Assembly (NCBI GenBank): GCA_012033355.1
Contig: JAAUQZ010000018.1
Span: 1-37,211, forward strand
Length of the DNA: 37,211 nucleotides
Source: Leptolyngbyaceae cyanobacterium RM1_406_9
GTDB taxonomy: Bacteria; Cyanobacteriota; Cyanobacteriia; Elainellales; Elainellaceae
Direction of reading: 5' to 3'
The notes beneath the pieces were generated by a model. That model saw only the letters and a program-made list of their open reading frames with translations. It did no database searches and was not told where the DNA came from. Made by a program: the position numbers and the translations under genes. Each line of letters begins with the position of its first letter. The stretch's first letter is position 1. Of this stretch, positions 24,069-33,879 are shown one piece after another.

Positions 24069-25103
24069 ATGACAAATTACACCACTGAAATCAAGACCTC
24101 TAGCTTTGTGCCCCCCTCCGACTCCAGACAGCGAGTCAGCCAATTTCTACGAAACCTGCAAGATCAGATTTGTCAAAAATTAGAAGCCGTAGACGGTGAA
24201 GGCACCTTTCAAGAAGATGCCTGGGAACGGGAGGAAGGTGGCGGCGGTCGTTCTCGCGTGATGAAAGCAGGCAAGGTGTTTGAGCAGGGTGGTGTTGGCT
24301 TTTCAGAGGTTTGGGGAAAGGACTTGCCGCCCTCCATTTTGGTGCAGCGTCCAGAGGCGGCAGGGCATAGCTTTTATGCAATGGGCACTTCAATGGTGCT
24401 GCATCCGCGCAGTCCTTACATTCCAACGGTTCACCTTAACTATCGCTATTTTGAGGCAGGTCCGGTTTGGTGGTTTGGCGGCGGAGTTGATCTGACTCCT
24501 TACTACCCCTTTGCAGAAGATGCGGCTCATTTTCACCAGACGATGAAGCGGGCTTGCGATCAGCATCATCCAGAGTATTATCCAACCTTCAAGCGTTGGT
24601 GTGATGAGTATTTTTATCTGAAGCACCGTCAGGAAACGCGAGGAGTTGGAGGCATCTTTTTTGACTATCAGGATGGACGGGGCACGCTGTATCACGGCCC
24701 TAACTCAAACGGGCAAGCAGCAGCTTACAGCAATGCATTAGGAGAAATAGAACCGCGCAACTGGGAGCAACTATTCGCCTTTGTGCAGGATTGTGGCAAT
24801 TCCTTCTTGCCTGCTTACCTTCCCATCGTGGAGCGGCGGCAGGGAATGGAATATGGCGATCGCCAGCGCCAGTTCCAGCTTTATCGTCGCGGTCGCTATG
24901 TCGAGTTCAACCTGATTTACGACCGGGGCACGATTTTTGGGCTACAAACCAACGGGCGCACCGAGTCTATTCTCATGTCCTTACCGCCAATGGTGCGCTG
25001 GGAATATAGCTATCAGCCAGAACCGAACACGCCCGAAGCGGAACTCTATGAAAGATTCCTCAAGCCACAGGATTGGGCTAGCTGGTCACCCGATGTTCAG
25101 TAA
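24069..25103 (+). CDS. hemF: Oxygen-dependent coproporphyrinogen III oxidase
   Basis: 344 residues, usual length. HemF converts coproporphyrinogen III to protoporphyrinogen IX with O2 in heme and chlorophyll synthesis. Family blocks are complete: [91 protein letters not shown], and the C-terminal [18 protein letters not shown] and [17 protein letters not shown]. Every residue block I know for catalysis is present. Start at ATG 24069. It is a single gene with its own 209-base upstream region carrying repeated half-sites. In cyanobacteria HemF is complemented by the anaerobic HemN, so oxygen control is plausible. Confidence 0.97.
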   Translation: MTNYTTEIKTSSFVPPSDSRQRVSQFLRNLQDQICQKLEAVDGEGTFQEDAWEREEGGGGRSRVMKAGKVFEQGGVGFSEVWGKDLPPSILVQRPEAAGHSFYAMGTSMVLHPRSPYIPTVHLNYRYFEAGPVWWFGGGVDLTPYYPFAEDAAHFHQTMKRACDQHHPEYYPTFKRWCDEYFYLKHRQETRGVGGIFFDYQDGRGTLYHGPNSNGQAAAYSNALGEIEPRNWEQLFAFVQDCGNSFLPAYLPIVERRQGMEYGDRQRQFQLYRRGRYVEFNLIYDRGTIFGLQTNGRTESILMSLPPMVRWEYSYQPEPNTPEAELYERFLKPQDWASWSPDVQ

Positions 25104-25442
25104 GTGATTTTGTAGCCATCTTTAGTAGAACTGAACAGGATAGGCAACTCATAGGAATGGGTAAGCTAAGGCTGTCATGCAGCCAATCTTGACTCAAGCG
25201 TTGTTGATTTAACGAAAGTACGCGATCATAACCGCTTAATCAGACTTGATTAGAATAGACACAGTTCTGTGACGGACGAGGCTAGGTGTGTCTACCCTCT
25301 CTGGATATGATTCCGGAACTGGTATTCTGGGGGCGATCGCTTGAGTCGTACACATCTCTAAATCTTGCTTTGAGGCTTTTTGAGGCTTAAATCACCCCAG
25401 AACCTGCATACTGCAATTCCTAAGAAGAGGGCAATAATTCAC
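25104..25442. other. 339-base intergenic region after hemF
   Basis: It holds a HIP1 octamer at 25334-25341 and AT-rich stretches (around 25240-25260) that could hold a promoter for the STAS gene. I see no terminator, repeat family member or gene. Confidence 0.5.
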
Positions 25443-25802
25443 GTGGAGCAGACAACACACACCACCCAGGATGGCAAAACGGTCATCGTTCTCACCCCAA
25501 TCGGGCGATTAGACATTACAACGGCATGGCAATTTCGGCTCAAGCTACAGGAGTGCATTTCTAGATTGAGTCCATACGTCGTCGTAAATCTGGGTCAGGT
25601 TAACTTTATTGACAGTTCGGGCTTGACTTCTCTCGTTGCTGGAATGCGCGATGCCGACAAAGTGAAGGGCAGCTTTCGCATTTGTAACGTTCACCCCGAA
25701 GCCAAGTTGGTTTTTGAGGTGACGATGATGGATTCGGTATTTGAAATTTTTGACACTGAGCTAGAAGCGCTGGAAGGCTCTCCTCGCGGCATTGCTAGCT
25801 GA
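25443..25802 (+). CDS. STAS-domain anti-sigma-factor antagonist (SpoIIAA/RsbV-like)
   Basis: 119 residues from GTG 25443 (VEQTTHTTQDG); a longer frame from TTG 25380 adds a non-conserved leader and is rejected. The STAS domain fills the protein: VLTPIGRLDITTAWQFR, YVVVNLGQVNFIDSSGLTSL and FEVTMMDSVFEIFDTE. The phosphorylation motif DSSG places serines at 58 and 59, matching S58 of SpoIIAA. Unphosphorylated, such proteins sequester anti-sigma kinases and free a sigma factor or other partner. No RsbW-type kinase or PP2C phosphatase is adjacent. The thf1 gene starts 109 nt downstream, and co-transcription is possible. Confidence 0.92.
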   Translation: MEQTTHTTQDGKTVIVLTPIGRLDITTAWQFRLKLQECISRLSPYVVVNLGQVNFIDSSGLTSLVAGMRDADKVKGSFRICNVHPEAKLVFEVTMMDSVFEIFDTELEALEGSPRGIAS

Positions 25803-25911
25803 CTTAGCGGCGTTCTCAAAAGTAGCTTTTGTCTGAGCATTCACTTAAACATTGCTTGGCAAACTAGCCGCTACACGAGACAATGGGATCAAGTTATCTT
25901 TAGAATTTCTC

Positions 25912-26625
25912 GTGAATAACGTCCGCACTGTCTCCGATACCAAGCGAGCTTTCTACAGCACCCACACTCGCCCAATTAACTCTATTTACCGCCGAGTTGT
26001 GGAGGAGTTAATGGTAGAAATGCATTTGCTTTCCGTCAATGCGGATTTTCGCTACGATCCCATTTACGCATTGGGTATAGTTACTGCATTTGAGCGATTC
26101 ATGCAGGGCTACCGTCCCGATCATGACAAAGTTTCCATTTTTAATGCGCTTTGCCAGTCTATCGGTGATGATCCGCAAACCTATCGGCAAGATTTTGAGC
26201 GGTTGCGGTCAGAGGTATCTGGCTTGTCTTTAGATAACCTGATGGGTCAGCTTAAGCAGTCTGAAAACTCAGAGTCAGGCGGGCTGACGGAGCAGTTTCA
26301 GGCGATCGCCCAAAACCCCAAGTTCAAATACAGCCGCCTGTTTGCGATTGGCTTGTATAGTTTGCTGGAGCTTGTGGATGCTGATCTCGTCAAGGATGAG
26401 AAGCGTCGTAACGATGCGCTTCAGCAGGTTGGTGCTGTCTTAAACTTGCCGGATGAAAAAGTGCAGAAAGATCTGGAGCTTTACCGCAGCAATTTAGAGA
26501 AAGTTGCTCAGGCACAGATTGTGATGGAAGACATTCTCAAGGCAGACCGCAAGAAAAAGGAAGAACGGGAAAAGGCTAAAGGCGCAGTTGCCACTCCTCC
26601 CAGCAATTCTCAAGAGTCAACCTGA
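25912..26625 (+). CDS. thf1: Photosystem II biogenesis protein Psb29/Thf1
   Basis: 237 residues from GTG 25912 (MNNVRTVSDTKRAFY), which matches the family N-terminus; a TTG at 25852 would add 20 unrelated residues. Thf1/Psb29 supports photosystem II assembly and repair and interacts with FtsH proteases at the thylakoid. Hallmarks: RPINSIYRRVVEELMVEMHL, DPIYALGIVTAFERFMQGY, KFKYSRLFAIGLYSLLEL and NLPDEKVQKDLELYRSNLEK, then a charged coiled-coil tail (KADRKKKEEREKAKG). Length is normal. It is a marker of oxygenic phototrophs and supports the cyanobacterial assignment. Confidence 0.96.
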   Translation: MNNVRTVSDTKRAFYSTHTRPINSIYRRVVEELMVEMHLLSVNADFRYDPIYALGIVTAFERFMQGYRPDHDKVSIFNALCQSIGDDPQTYRQDFERLRSEVSGLSLDNLMGQLKQSENSESGGLTEQFQAIAQNPKFKYSRLFAIGLYSLLELVDADLVKDEKRRNDALQQVGAVLNLPDEKVQKDLELYRSNLEKVAQAQIVMEDILKADRKKKEEREKAKGAVATPPSNSQEST

Positions 26626-26660
26626 AGTAACCCTGTCCCTACTCGTGACTCGTTTGCCCG

Positions 26661-26768
26661 TTCCCAAGCTCCAGCTTGGGAATGCAATTTGGAAGCTCCG
26701 GCTTCCTTCCCTCGAAATTGGAAGAAGCTGGAGCTTCTTAGCACGGTTCCCAAGCTCCAGCTTGGGAA
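26661..26768. repeat. Cluster of palindromes between convergent genes (TTCCCAAGCT family)
   Basis: The same 22-bp palindrome (arms TTCCCAAGCT/AGCTTGGGAA) occurs at 26661-26682 and 26747-26768. Between them are a 16-bp palindrome at 26691-26706 (GGAAGCTCCGGCTTCC, one central mismatch) and a perfect-arm one at 26722-26739 (AAGAAGCT/AGCTTCTT). All share an AGCTCC/AGCTGG core, relating them to the 1836-1856 module. Placed between thf1 and panE-like stops they could act as bidirectional RNA hairpins. Confidence 0.92.
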
Positions 26769-26818
26769 CCAGGAAAGTCCAGTTCTTAGCCGATTAAAGT
26801 ATACATAAGTCGCTAAAG

Positions 26819-27780
26819 CTATACAGAGCGATTCTGTTTGTCCAAAAATTGAAGCTGCTGATAGAGCATCTCGATTCGAGGAATCTGTGCCCCAGCTTGT
26901 TGAGCCAGGTTTAGCGGCTTGCCAAAAATTGCTTCGATCTCAAGCGGACGGCGTTCGTCGTAGTCAATTTTCATGCTGGTGCGGTAGGGCTTCATTTTTG
27001 CCGTGTGGTCCAGCATTTTTTGAATGTAGCTGTCGGGAAGCGATCGCCCACACGCCTCAGCAGCCATCTGCACCTCGCGCATAATTTGTTCTGCAAGCTT
27101 TTGGACAGCCGGATTCGTCATCATTTCCTCAGTCGTTGCATTCAGCACAACCGAAAGCCCATTGAAGGGAATATTCCACACTAGCTTTTGCCAGCGTGCC
27201 AAAAATAAGTCGTCCTTCAGGTCAATTGAGACATTGGCTCGGCGGAAGTCATCAGCGATTTCAGACATCTGCCTGGTGATGCCGCAGGGCTGGTTGTCGT
27301 CTGAGTAGTGTCCGAGGCGATCGCCCCATAGTCTAAATGGTGAATATGACCGGGCGCAATTTTGTTAGAGCAGAGGAAACATAGCCCACCTATCACCTTT
27401 TCTGCGCCTACAATTTGAGCGGCTTCGGCTTCAACTCCTAACCCATTTTGCAGAACTAACACGGTGCTGGTTTCGCTAACCAGAGGCGGCAAAAGTTGAG
27501 GCAGCAGGTAGTTTTGAGTTGTTTTCAAGGCAACCACAATAACATCGCAAGGGGGCATCTGCTCAACGCTAGCGTAGGCATGAACCTGGGGTAGCTTGAA
27601 GTTACCTTGTACAGAGTCGATTGTGAGTCCGTGCTGCCGGACGTGCTGGTAGTCGCTTCGCAGCAAAAAATGCACCTCTGCCCCAGCTTGCTGTAACCGT
27701 GCGCCGTAGAATCCACCTAATGCGCCTGTACCCAAAATGGCGTAGCTGCGGTCAGATTGAGAATTATTTAGAAGAACCAT
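26819..27780 (-). pseudogene. 2-dehydropantoate 2-reductase-like protein (PanE/ApbA), split by a one-base frameshift
   Basis: The N-terminal frame (from ATG 27780) has the Rossmann motif AILGTGALGGFYGARL and VVALKTTQNYLLPQLLPP, with VLVLQNGLGVE, then reaches LDYGAIA before drifting into SDTTQTTT. The other frame continues LGHYSDDNQPCGITRQMSE and carries the C-terminal catalytic helices (WQKLVWNIPFNGLSVVLNAT; KPYRTSMKIDYDERRPLEIEAI). Adding one base beside the HIP1 octamer at 27317-27324 joins GAIA to LGHY and gives about 320 residues, a normal PanE length. The K...N...N and S/D motifs of ketopantoate reductase look preserved. It could be the pantothenate enzyme or a related oxidoreductase. 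The break is probably a consensus error. Confidence 0.88.
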
Positions 27781-28049
27781 CGTGACATTCTGGAGGAGAA
27801 ATTCTGTTTAATTTTGAAAGGTTTTTATAATTTTCAGAAAAGACCTTTAATTTATTGGTTGAGTTTGCAATAAGTGGGTGCAGGTGATTAGACTAAACAC
27901 TTCACTGGTGAACAGGTTACTTTCTTGATTGATTCCGGTTTATTGAGTTTCGTTCAGCGATCTAGACCAGCTATCTAGACCGATTTACATAGAACTGGTT
28001 CACGATCATTTGGCAGTTGCGCTTTAGCTAAACTCACTCAGGACATATT

Positions 28050-30055
28050 ATGCTCCATCTTCCTCCAGAACAGCAGCAGGGGTTTTATCGCTACAGTCCA
28101 ATGGGGTTAAAACAGCGTGGTCCTGCACGATTGTTTGCCCACATTGGTGAAGATGGGACGCTGGGCTATGGTTTAACTCGGATTTATCAAAACCTGATTG
28201 AACAGGGACGAGTTTCACCGCCATTAAGTTTGCTAATGCAGTGGATTGAATCGACCCTTCAAAGGATTCGTCAGCAGTTAGATAAGCTGAGTACGCTACT
28301 GGCAGATGTAGAGTTTTTACATTCAGATTGGCTTAACTGGTCACTGCCTCCGGGGGAAACGTTTAGCAGTGAATATGTACGCGATCGCCGCAAGATGGGG
28401 CAAATTTTAACATCAGCGAGTAAGGCTGCGATCGCCGCTCGCCTACAGGACGATTCTCCATTTTTGATCGAAACTCGATTAAGCACCTTGCAGAAGCGGC
28501 AGTCGCTTTCTCCCAAAGATTTAGCGTCGAGCAGTGAACGGCAGCGGCTACGGTTTTACGCAGAGCTAGAACAGCGCCAGCGCGAGCGCCCTAGAGTTAG
28601 CCTGATTCATGCCAGGGACGGAGAGTTGAGCGATCGTGAATTTGCCCGTCAGCGGTTAGCTGGTACAAATCCGATGATCGTGCATCGCCTGCGTGAAGCA
28701 GACCGAGAGCGGTTGCAGCCCTGGGCAACCCAAGATTATGCATTGGCAACCGGGGAAACGGTAAATTTATCGGAGGCGGTGACTCAAAATCGGCTGTTTC
28801 TGGCAGACTATCCCCTATTTCAAGATCTCACTTCAACGGATCTTCAGTTGGGGCGCTATGTGGGCAATCCGCAGGCTTTGTTTTACCGCACTGAGCAAGG
28901 GCTGTATCCCGTATTGATTCAGTTGGAATTGGGTAGCAATTGGATAACTCCGACGGCAGCAGCAGATGACTGGATGCGGGCAAAGCTCTATACGCAGGCG
29001 GCAGACATGACGCACCACGAGCTAATTGACCATCTGTGTAACACGCATTTGTCAATGGAGGCATTTGCGATCGCCACTTCCCGTCAGCTTCCGGTGGGGC
29101 ATCCGCTCTATCAGCTTTTGCGCCCTCATTTTCGCTTTTTGCTAGCGATTAACACACGCGGCAATACGCTGTTGCTGGCTGAAGATGCCGCCATTGAAGA
29201 GCTATTAGCTCCGACGCGAGAGGCTTCTGTGAGTCTGATCAATCAGTCCTATCGAGAGCGCCCGTTTACCGATGCGGCTTTTCCCAATGACATCGCCAAA
29301 CGGGGGTTAGAGCCGGAATATTTGCCTGATTTTGCTTATCGGGATGATGCTCAGCTTTTGTGGGAGCGATCGCCACCTACGTCAGCAGCTACCTCCAGCG
29401 CTATTACCGGGATGATACTGCCGTGTTGCTTGATCCCTACCTGCAAGCCTGGGCCGCAGAACTAGGGCAGCCGCTGAGCGATCGCCCGCTCAACGAATTT
29501 CCTGAACTGCCCAGTTGGGTGCCTGCCGGGTTTGCCGCCAAAACAGGAATTCGAGTTGAAAGCTTGCCTGACTATCCGCGTGTGCCTCACTTTCCGTCTG
29601 TCAACAGCGCCAATCAGCGGCTAGGCGAAATTCAAGGGCTTCAGCAGCTAATTGACATTGCCACTCATATCATCTTTACCTGTGGCCCACAGCACGCGGC
29701 GGTGAATTTTTCTCAGTTTGACTATGCCGGATATGCGCCTAATGCACCGCTAGCAACCTATACCCGTCCGGATGTGGCGGTGCCCCTAGAAGAAGTGCTG
29801 CCGTCTCCCGAACAAGACCTGAAGCAGATGGAGCTAACGTTTGCGTTGAGCGGCATCATCTGGGGAAAGCTGGGGGACTCGCAACTGATTCGATATGAGG
29901 AAGAGGGCGATCGCCAAATATTGCGCCAGTTTCAACTGAGGCTGGAGAGCGTCGAGCTAGAAATTCAGCAGCGCAACCAGCAGCGGCTCAATCGAGATGG
30001 CGTAGACTACCCCTACCTGCTGCCGTCGAGAATTCCCAATAGCATCAACATTTAG
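28050..30055 (+). pseudogene. Lipoxygenase, split by a one-base frameshift but otherwise complete
   Basis: About 668 residues if repaired. Lipoxygenases add O2 to polyunsaturated fatty acids to make hydroperoxides. The iron-site signature H-x4-H-x4-H-x17-H-x8-H is exact: H323, H328, H333, H351 and H360 (THHELIDHLCNTHLSMEAF; GHPLYQLLRPHF). The second frame (to 30055) carries GPQHAAVNFSQFDY, giving the H-x3-N ligands, and ends in SINI, the C-terminal Ile ligand. The first frame runs off at LLWERSPP near 29366. Adding one G before the HIP1 octamer at 29366-29373 gives LLWEAIATYVSSYLQRYYRDD, read here as LLWEAIATY then VSSYLQRYYRDD, which is typical. There is no fused catalase/peroxidase or PLAT domain. 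It is divergent from the panE-like gene. Confidence 0.9.
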
Positions 30056-30109
30056 GGAACTCACTGAGGAATGGGAATTAATTAAACTTGCCTAATTCCT
30101 CTGCTGTAA

Positions 30110-30252
30110 GGGCTTGGCACTGCCAAGCCCCTAAGTGCCAAGCCCCTAGCTGAAATACCGCATTTATTAAATTCATGCTCCTTAGGAATGGGAATTAAAC
30201 AAACTGTGGGATGGGCATCTTGCCCGTCCGGGCGGGTGAGACACCCACCCCA
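30110..30252. repeat. Two palindromic repeats downstream of the lipoxygenase gene
   Basis: The first, 30110-30130, has arms GGGCTTGGC/GCCAAGCCC and a partial copy at 30135-30147. The second, 30206-30229, is an inverted copy of the GGGATGGGCATCTTGCCCG family also found near 9013 and 21790. They lie between convergent lipoxygenase and ccs1 stops. Confidence 0.88.
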
Positions 30253-30273
30253 CAGGTTACTCCTATTCCGCCG

Positions 30274-31683
30274 TTAAGAGTTAGGAACGAGGGATTTTTC
30301 GCTGTTAACGGCTTTGGCTTCAAGCTTAGAGGATTCCAAACCATCTAAGATTTCCAGCATTTCGCGCTCGAAGGCAACCTGAGCGCGATTGGTTCTACCG
30401 CCAATGTAGAATTTTCCGGTTTCTTCTAGTGCCCAAATTTGAGAATGGGAAATGTAGCTCATCAGCACACTGACCATCAGCAAGCCAAACCCGGTATAAA
30501 CGATCGGAATGCCCGGATCAGCTTTGATCTGCAAGCCTGTGCTGCCCACGATTTCGGCGATCGCCAATGTCACTCCATTCACTTCAGTAGACATCCCCTG
30601 ACGCACCGTTGAGATCAGCTTGCCCTCCATGTCGTAGACCAGCAGCATTCCCTGGAGGTCTTTTGCCAAAACGGATACGCCTTCACTCAGGTCAGGTTTT
30701 GTGGGAATCCAGGTGCCCCAAATGCGACCGCTACCCGTGTCAAGCGGTGCCATTGGCAATTGCAGGATAGGGCTGTTGTTCAGTCGAATTCGGACGGCGG
30801 CGATCGCCCAATCTGCCTGGTAGAGCGTCACCCCCCGATGGCGCAGCGGCTCATTAACGTGAATTGTTTTACGCTTGATTTCTGCACCCTGATCGTCCAA
30901 AACGGAGAGGTCAGAATAAAACTGGTCAATTGTGCCTTCTGGCGTGTAGTCAATCCAAAAGCGATTGACCCGCACTGACCAATCCTTGGGAATCTGTCCT
31001 GCTGCCCAGGGGCCAGCATCAAAAATATTTTGAATGCGGAATGTTTCACCGCTAGGCACCATCTCTTGAGCAAAAAAACCCGTCATTGCGCCCACGATCG
31101 CCCCTAGCAAAATCAGGATCATGCTGGCATGAACAATGATCGGGCCGATGCGTCCAACAATGCCTCGGTCTGCGTAAAGCGCATTGTCTCGCCGAAAAAT
31201 CCGGTAGCGGCGTTTTTCTAGCAGCGGCACCAGTTGCTCAGTCGAAACCTGATCTAACTCAGCACTCAGGGCAAATTTCTCAAACTGTCGGGGTTTGGTG
31301 TAAAAATTCCAGGTGCGAGAAAACCAGCGTAGGGAAGGAATTTGTCGCTGAAAGGTGCAGGTAATCAGGCTAGAGCCAAACAGGATCAGCAGCGCCAGAA
31401 ACCACCAGGTGCGGTAGACGTGATCAAGCCCTAGTGTGAGTAACACTTTCCAGGTGAGGAAGCCAAACAGAGCCGGATTCTCTGGATAGTTTGCCTGGTA
31501 AAAGTCTAGAGATTGCCCCTGCTCGATGACGGTGCCCGTGATGCTAAAGATGGCGATCGCCAACAGCAGGGCGATCGCCAGCCGCAGATCTGCCAGCAGC
31601 GGAAACAATTCTCGCTTAAGGTAGCGCTGAGGGATCGCCGCCCAGTTTCTCAATTTTGATGAGCTTGAAGTTTCTGAAGTCAT
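30274..31683 (-). CDS. ccs1: Cytochrome c biogenesis protein Ccs1 (ResB family)
   Basis: 469 residues. With CcsA, Ccs1 carries heme across the membrane and attaches it to apocytochromes c (system II), needed for cytochrome f and c6/c550. Three N-terminal helices (about 30-50, 80-103 and 175-200) and a large lumenal domain lead to a final helix (about 395-415). Family blocks: [67 protein letters not shown], and the lumenal [17 protein letters not shown] with a conserved His. Length matches the cyanobacterial and chloroplast family. It lies 17 nt after ccdA, so the two are surely co-transcribed; both act in cytochrome c maturation. Confidence 0.96.
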   Translation of the reverse strand: MTSETSSSSKLRNWAAIPQRYLKRELFPLLADLRLAIALLLAIAIFSITGTVIEQGQSLDFYQANYPENPALFGFLTWKVLLTLGLDHVYRTWWFLALLILFGSSLITCTFQRQIPSLRWFSRTWNFYTKPRQFEKFALSAELDQVSTEQLVPLLEKRRYRIFRRDNALYADRGIVGRIGPIIVHASMILILLGAIVGAMTGFFAQEMVPSGETFRIQNIFDAGPWAAGQIPKDWSVRVNRFWIDYTPEGTIDQFYSDLSVLDDQGAEIKRKTIHVNEPLRHRGVTLYQADWAIAAVRIRLNNSPILQLPMAPLDTGSGRIWGTWIPTKPDLSEGVSVLAKDLQGMLLVYDMEGKLISTVRQGMSTEVNGVTLAIAEIVGSTGLQIKADPGIPIVYTGFGLLMVSVLMSYISHSQIWALEETGKFYIGGRTNRAQVAFEREMLEILDGLESSKLEAKAVNSEKSLVPNS

Positions 31684-31700
31684 GAGTTCAGCTTACATTC

Positions 31701-32438
31701 CTATCCCACTGGGAAAAACCGAAACAGCAGGGAAAAAACGCCAAACCCGACCAGCAGCGCACCGCTTGCGGGTGTAATCCAGCTTGACCAGCGGCGCAGT
31801 TCTAACAGTTTTTTAACTGAAGCGGTGAAGGTGCCTGCCAAAACTAATGGAGCGACATACCCGACCGTATAAGACAGTAGCAAAACGCCACCCAAAACAG
31901 GATCTTTGGTCTCAGTCACCCAGGCCAGCAGCGTAATCAAAACGGGAGTGCTGCACGGTGAGGCAACCAGCCCAAAGGTTAAGCCAATCAGGTAAGACCG
32001 AACGCCTTCGGGTAAGTCTTTAGAAATCCAGTCCATGCCGCCCCAGTTGGGCAGTTGCAGCGGTAAAGCCTCAAGCAGGTTTAAACCCATAAGAATGGCG
32101 ATCGCACTCACCACGATCGGCAACCCCACCCCAACTTGACCATATACACGACCCAGCACTGCCGTTGCAATTCCCAGCCCTGCCAGCGTCGTCGCCAAAC
32201 CCAGGGCAAACCAGGTAGACTGTGCCGCCGCCTGGATGCGACTTCTCGCCTCATAGCCGCCGATGTAGCCAATTGTGATCGGCAACATAGACAGCATACA
32301 CGGGGTCAAACTGGTCAGCAGCCCCGCCAAAAAGATGATGCCAACGCTTGTCGCGGTCAGGTGCGATAGCTGATTTGCCACCAGGCTATCGGCAAAATGT
32401 TCCAACTCGTAGAATCGAGTTTGCAGGGTTTCCAGCAT
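31701..32438 (-). CDS. ccdA: Thiol-disulfide transporter CcdA (DsbD transmembrane family)
   Basis: 245 residues, about six helices. CcdA moves reducing equivalents across the membrane to keep apocytochrome c cysteines reduced for heme attachment. The two redox cysteines are in LTPCMLSMLPITIGYIGGY and LVASPCSTPVLITLLAW, both with the expected TPC/SPC proline context. It is the middle gene of ftsW-ccdA-ccs1, 109 nt after ftsW and 17 nt before ccs1, and partners directly with ccs1 in system II. No Shine-Dalgarno is obvious. Confidence 0.96.
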   Translation of the reverse strand: MLETLQTRFYELEHFADSLVANQLSHLTATSVGIIFLAGLLTSLTPCMLSMLPITIGYIGGYEARSRIQAAAQSTWFALGLATTLAGLGIATAVLGRVYGQVGVGLPIVVSAIAILMGLNLLEALPLQLPNWGGMDWISKDLPEGVRSYLIGLTFGLVASPCSTPVLITLLAWVTETKDPVLGGVLLLSYTVGYVAPLVLAGTFTASVKKLLELRRWSSWITPASGALLVGFGVFSLLFRFFPVG

Positions 32439-32547
32439 GGTTTGAAGGGAGCAAGGCCATCACGCCTATCGTCAGATATACCTTCATCTTATCGAACATC
32501 TGATCGGAGGCGGGCTTGAGAAGGGGGCGATCGCTTCCTAACCCCGC

Positions 32548-33744
32548 TCAAGCACCGGGCAAACTGCCCCTTTGCCGTCTGTGAGTACGCCGATGATCTA
32601 GGGATACAACCTTAGCCTCACTCCCTTCCCGCGCAATGCGGATCAGCAGTGCTGAGAGCAGCAGACTGGCAATCATCGAGTTGCCCCCATAGCTAAAAAA
32701 CGGAAACGGTAAGCCTGTCGTAGGCAGTGCGCCCGTTGCCACGCCAATGTTGAGCAGCGATTGACCGACCAGGAGAATGACCACCCCAATCGCCACCAGG
32801 CGGTGAACAGGATTAACGGCTTTTAGCGCAACCTTTAGCCCTAACGTGGCATAGGCCGCCAGCAGCAGCAGCAGCAGCATACTGCCGATAAAGCCAAATT
32901 CTTCAGCAAATACGGCAAAGATAAAATCAGTGTATTGAATCGGCAGGTAAGACAGCTTTTGTTGAGATAGCCCGTATCCGACTCCACTAAAGCCGCCCGA
33001 CCCGATCGCCATCAGACTTTGGGTAAGCTGATAGCCGTTTCCCAGCGGGTCAGCCCAGGGATTGAGAAACGACATAATCCGTTCTCGCTGATATTCTTTA
33101 ATGCTGATACTGATGATTGCGGCACCCAGTCCGGCGATCGCCGTTGCCCCCAGATGCAGATACGGTAAGCCTGCTGCCAGCGCCACTAACCACAAAACCA
33201 TACCGCAAAGCGCCGCTGTACTCAGGTTAGGCTGAAGCAAAATGCCCACCAGAACTGCCGCAAAAATGCCCAACCAGGCAATCCGGGTGGAGTTAGACAG
33301 CCGCTCCCATTGCCCAAACACACGGGCACTCTGGAGTACCAAAAACGGCTTAATGATCTCAGAAGGCTGAAGCAGCGCATACGACCCCAACGAAATCCAG
33401 CGGTTAGCTCCGTTGATGGAGGTGCCCAGTCCAGGAATGATCGTCAGCAAAATTAGCCCCAGCAGCCCCAGCAGAAACCAGTCGGCGATCGCCAAAATGT
33501 AGCGCAGCGGCGAATGCACCAGCAGCCCAAAGCCAACTAGACCAACCGCAACCCAAATGATCTGTCGCTTGAAATAATACAGCCCGTCGCTAAAATCTGC
33601 ATCTGCAACCGCAAAGGAAGCAGAAAACAGCATCACCAGCCCGACGAATAGCCACAAAAACGTCAGCCACCGCAGCAGCCGAGCTTCTAAAGCCCATTCT
33701 TTAACCGATGAATCAAACAGTGGGATTAGATATCGAAGGTTCAC
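32548..33744 (-). CDS. ftsW: FtsW/RodA/SpoVE-family peptidoglycan polymerase, probably FtsW
   Basis: 398 residues from GTG 33744, about ten helices. SEDS proteins polymerise lipid II at division (FtsW) or elongation (RodA). Family blocks include GLVMLFSASFAVA, FKRQIIWVAVGL, GANRWISLGSYALLQPSEIIKPFLVL, HPDLSTA-like LLQPNLSTAAL, NGYQLTQSLMAIGSGGFSGVG, FIFAVFAEEFGFIGS and the C-terminal LPTTGLPFPFFSYGGNSMIASL. The long basic tail (KVVSLDHRRTHRRQRGSL) and division-gene family suit FtsW more than RodA. It is the first gene of the ftsW-ccdA-ccs1 operon. A cyanobacterial grouping with cytochrome genes is known and not functionally explained. Confidence 0.94.
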   Translation of the reverse strand: MNLRYLIPLFDSSVKEWALEARLLRWLTFLWLFVGLVMLFSASFAVADADFSDGLYYFKRQIIWVAVGLVGFGLLVHSPLRYILAIADWFLLGLLGLILLTIIPGLGTSINGANRWISLGSYALLQPSEIIKPFLVLQSARVFGQWERLSNSTRIAWLGIFAAVLVGILLQPNLSTAALCGMVLWLVALAAGLPYLHLGATAIAGLGAAIISISIKEYQRERIMSFLNPWADPLGNGYQLTQSLMAIGSGGFSGVGYGLSQQKLSYLPIQYTDFIFAVFAEEFGFIGSMLLLLLLAAYATLGLKVALKAVNPVHRLVAIGVVILLVGQSLLNIGVATGALPTTGLPFPFFSYGGNSMIASLLLSALLIRIAREGSEAKVVSLDHRRTHRRQRGSLPGA

Positions 33745-33879
33745 GCAGCTTAACGAGCTATCTAAACAATTTGCCTATAACAGTAGCGCAAGAGTGCATG
33801 AAGGAGTACACAAAAGCAAACTCTGGGGGCGATCGCAAAATACTAAACTTGCACAAGTTCTAAAAAAATTCCTGATAGG

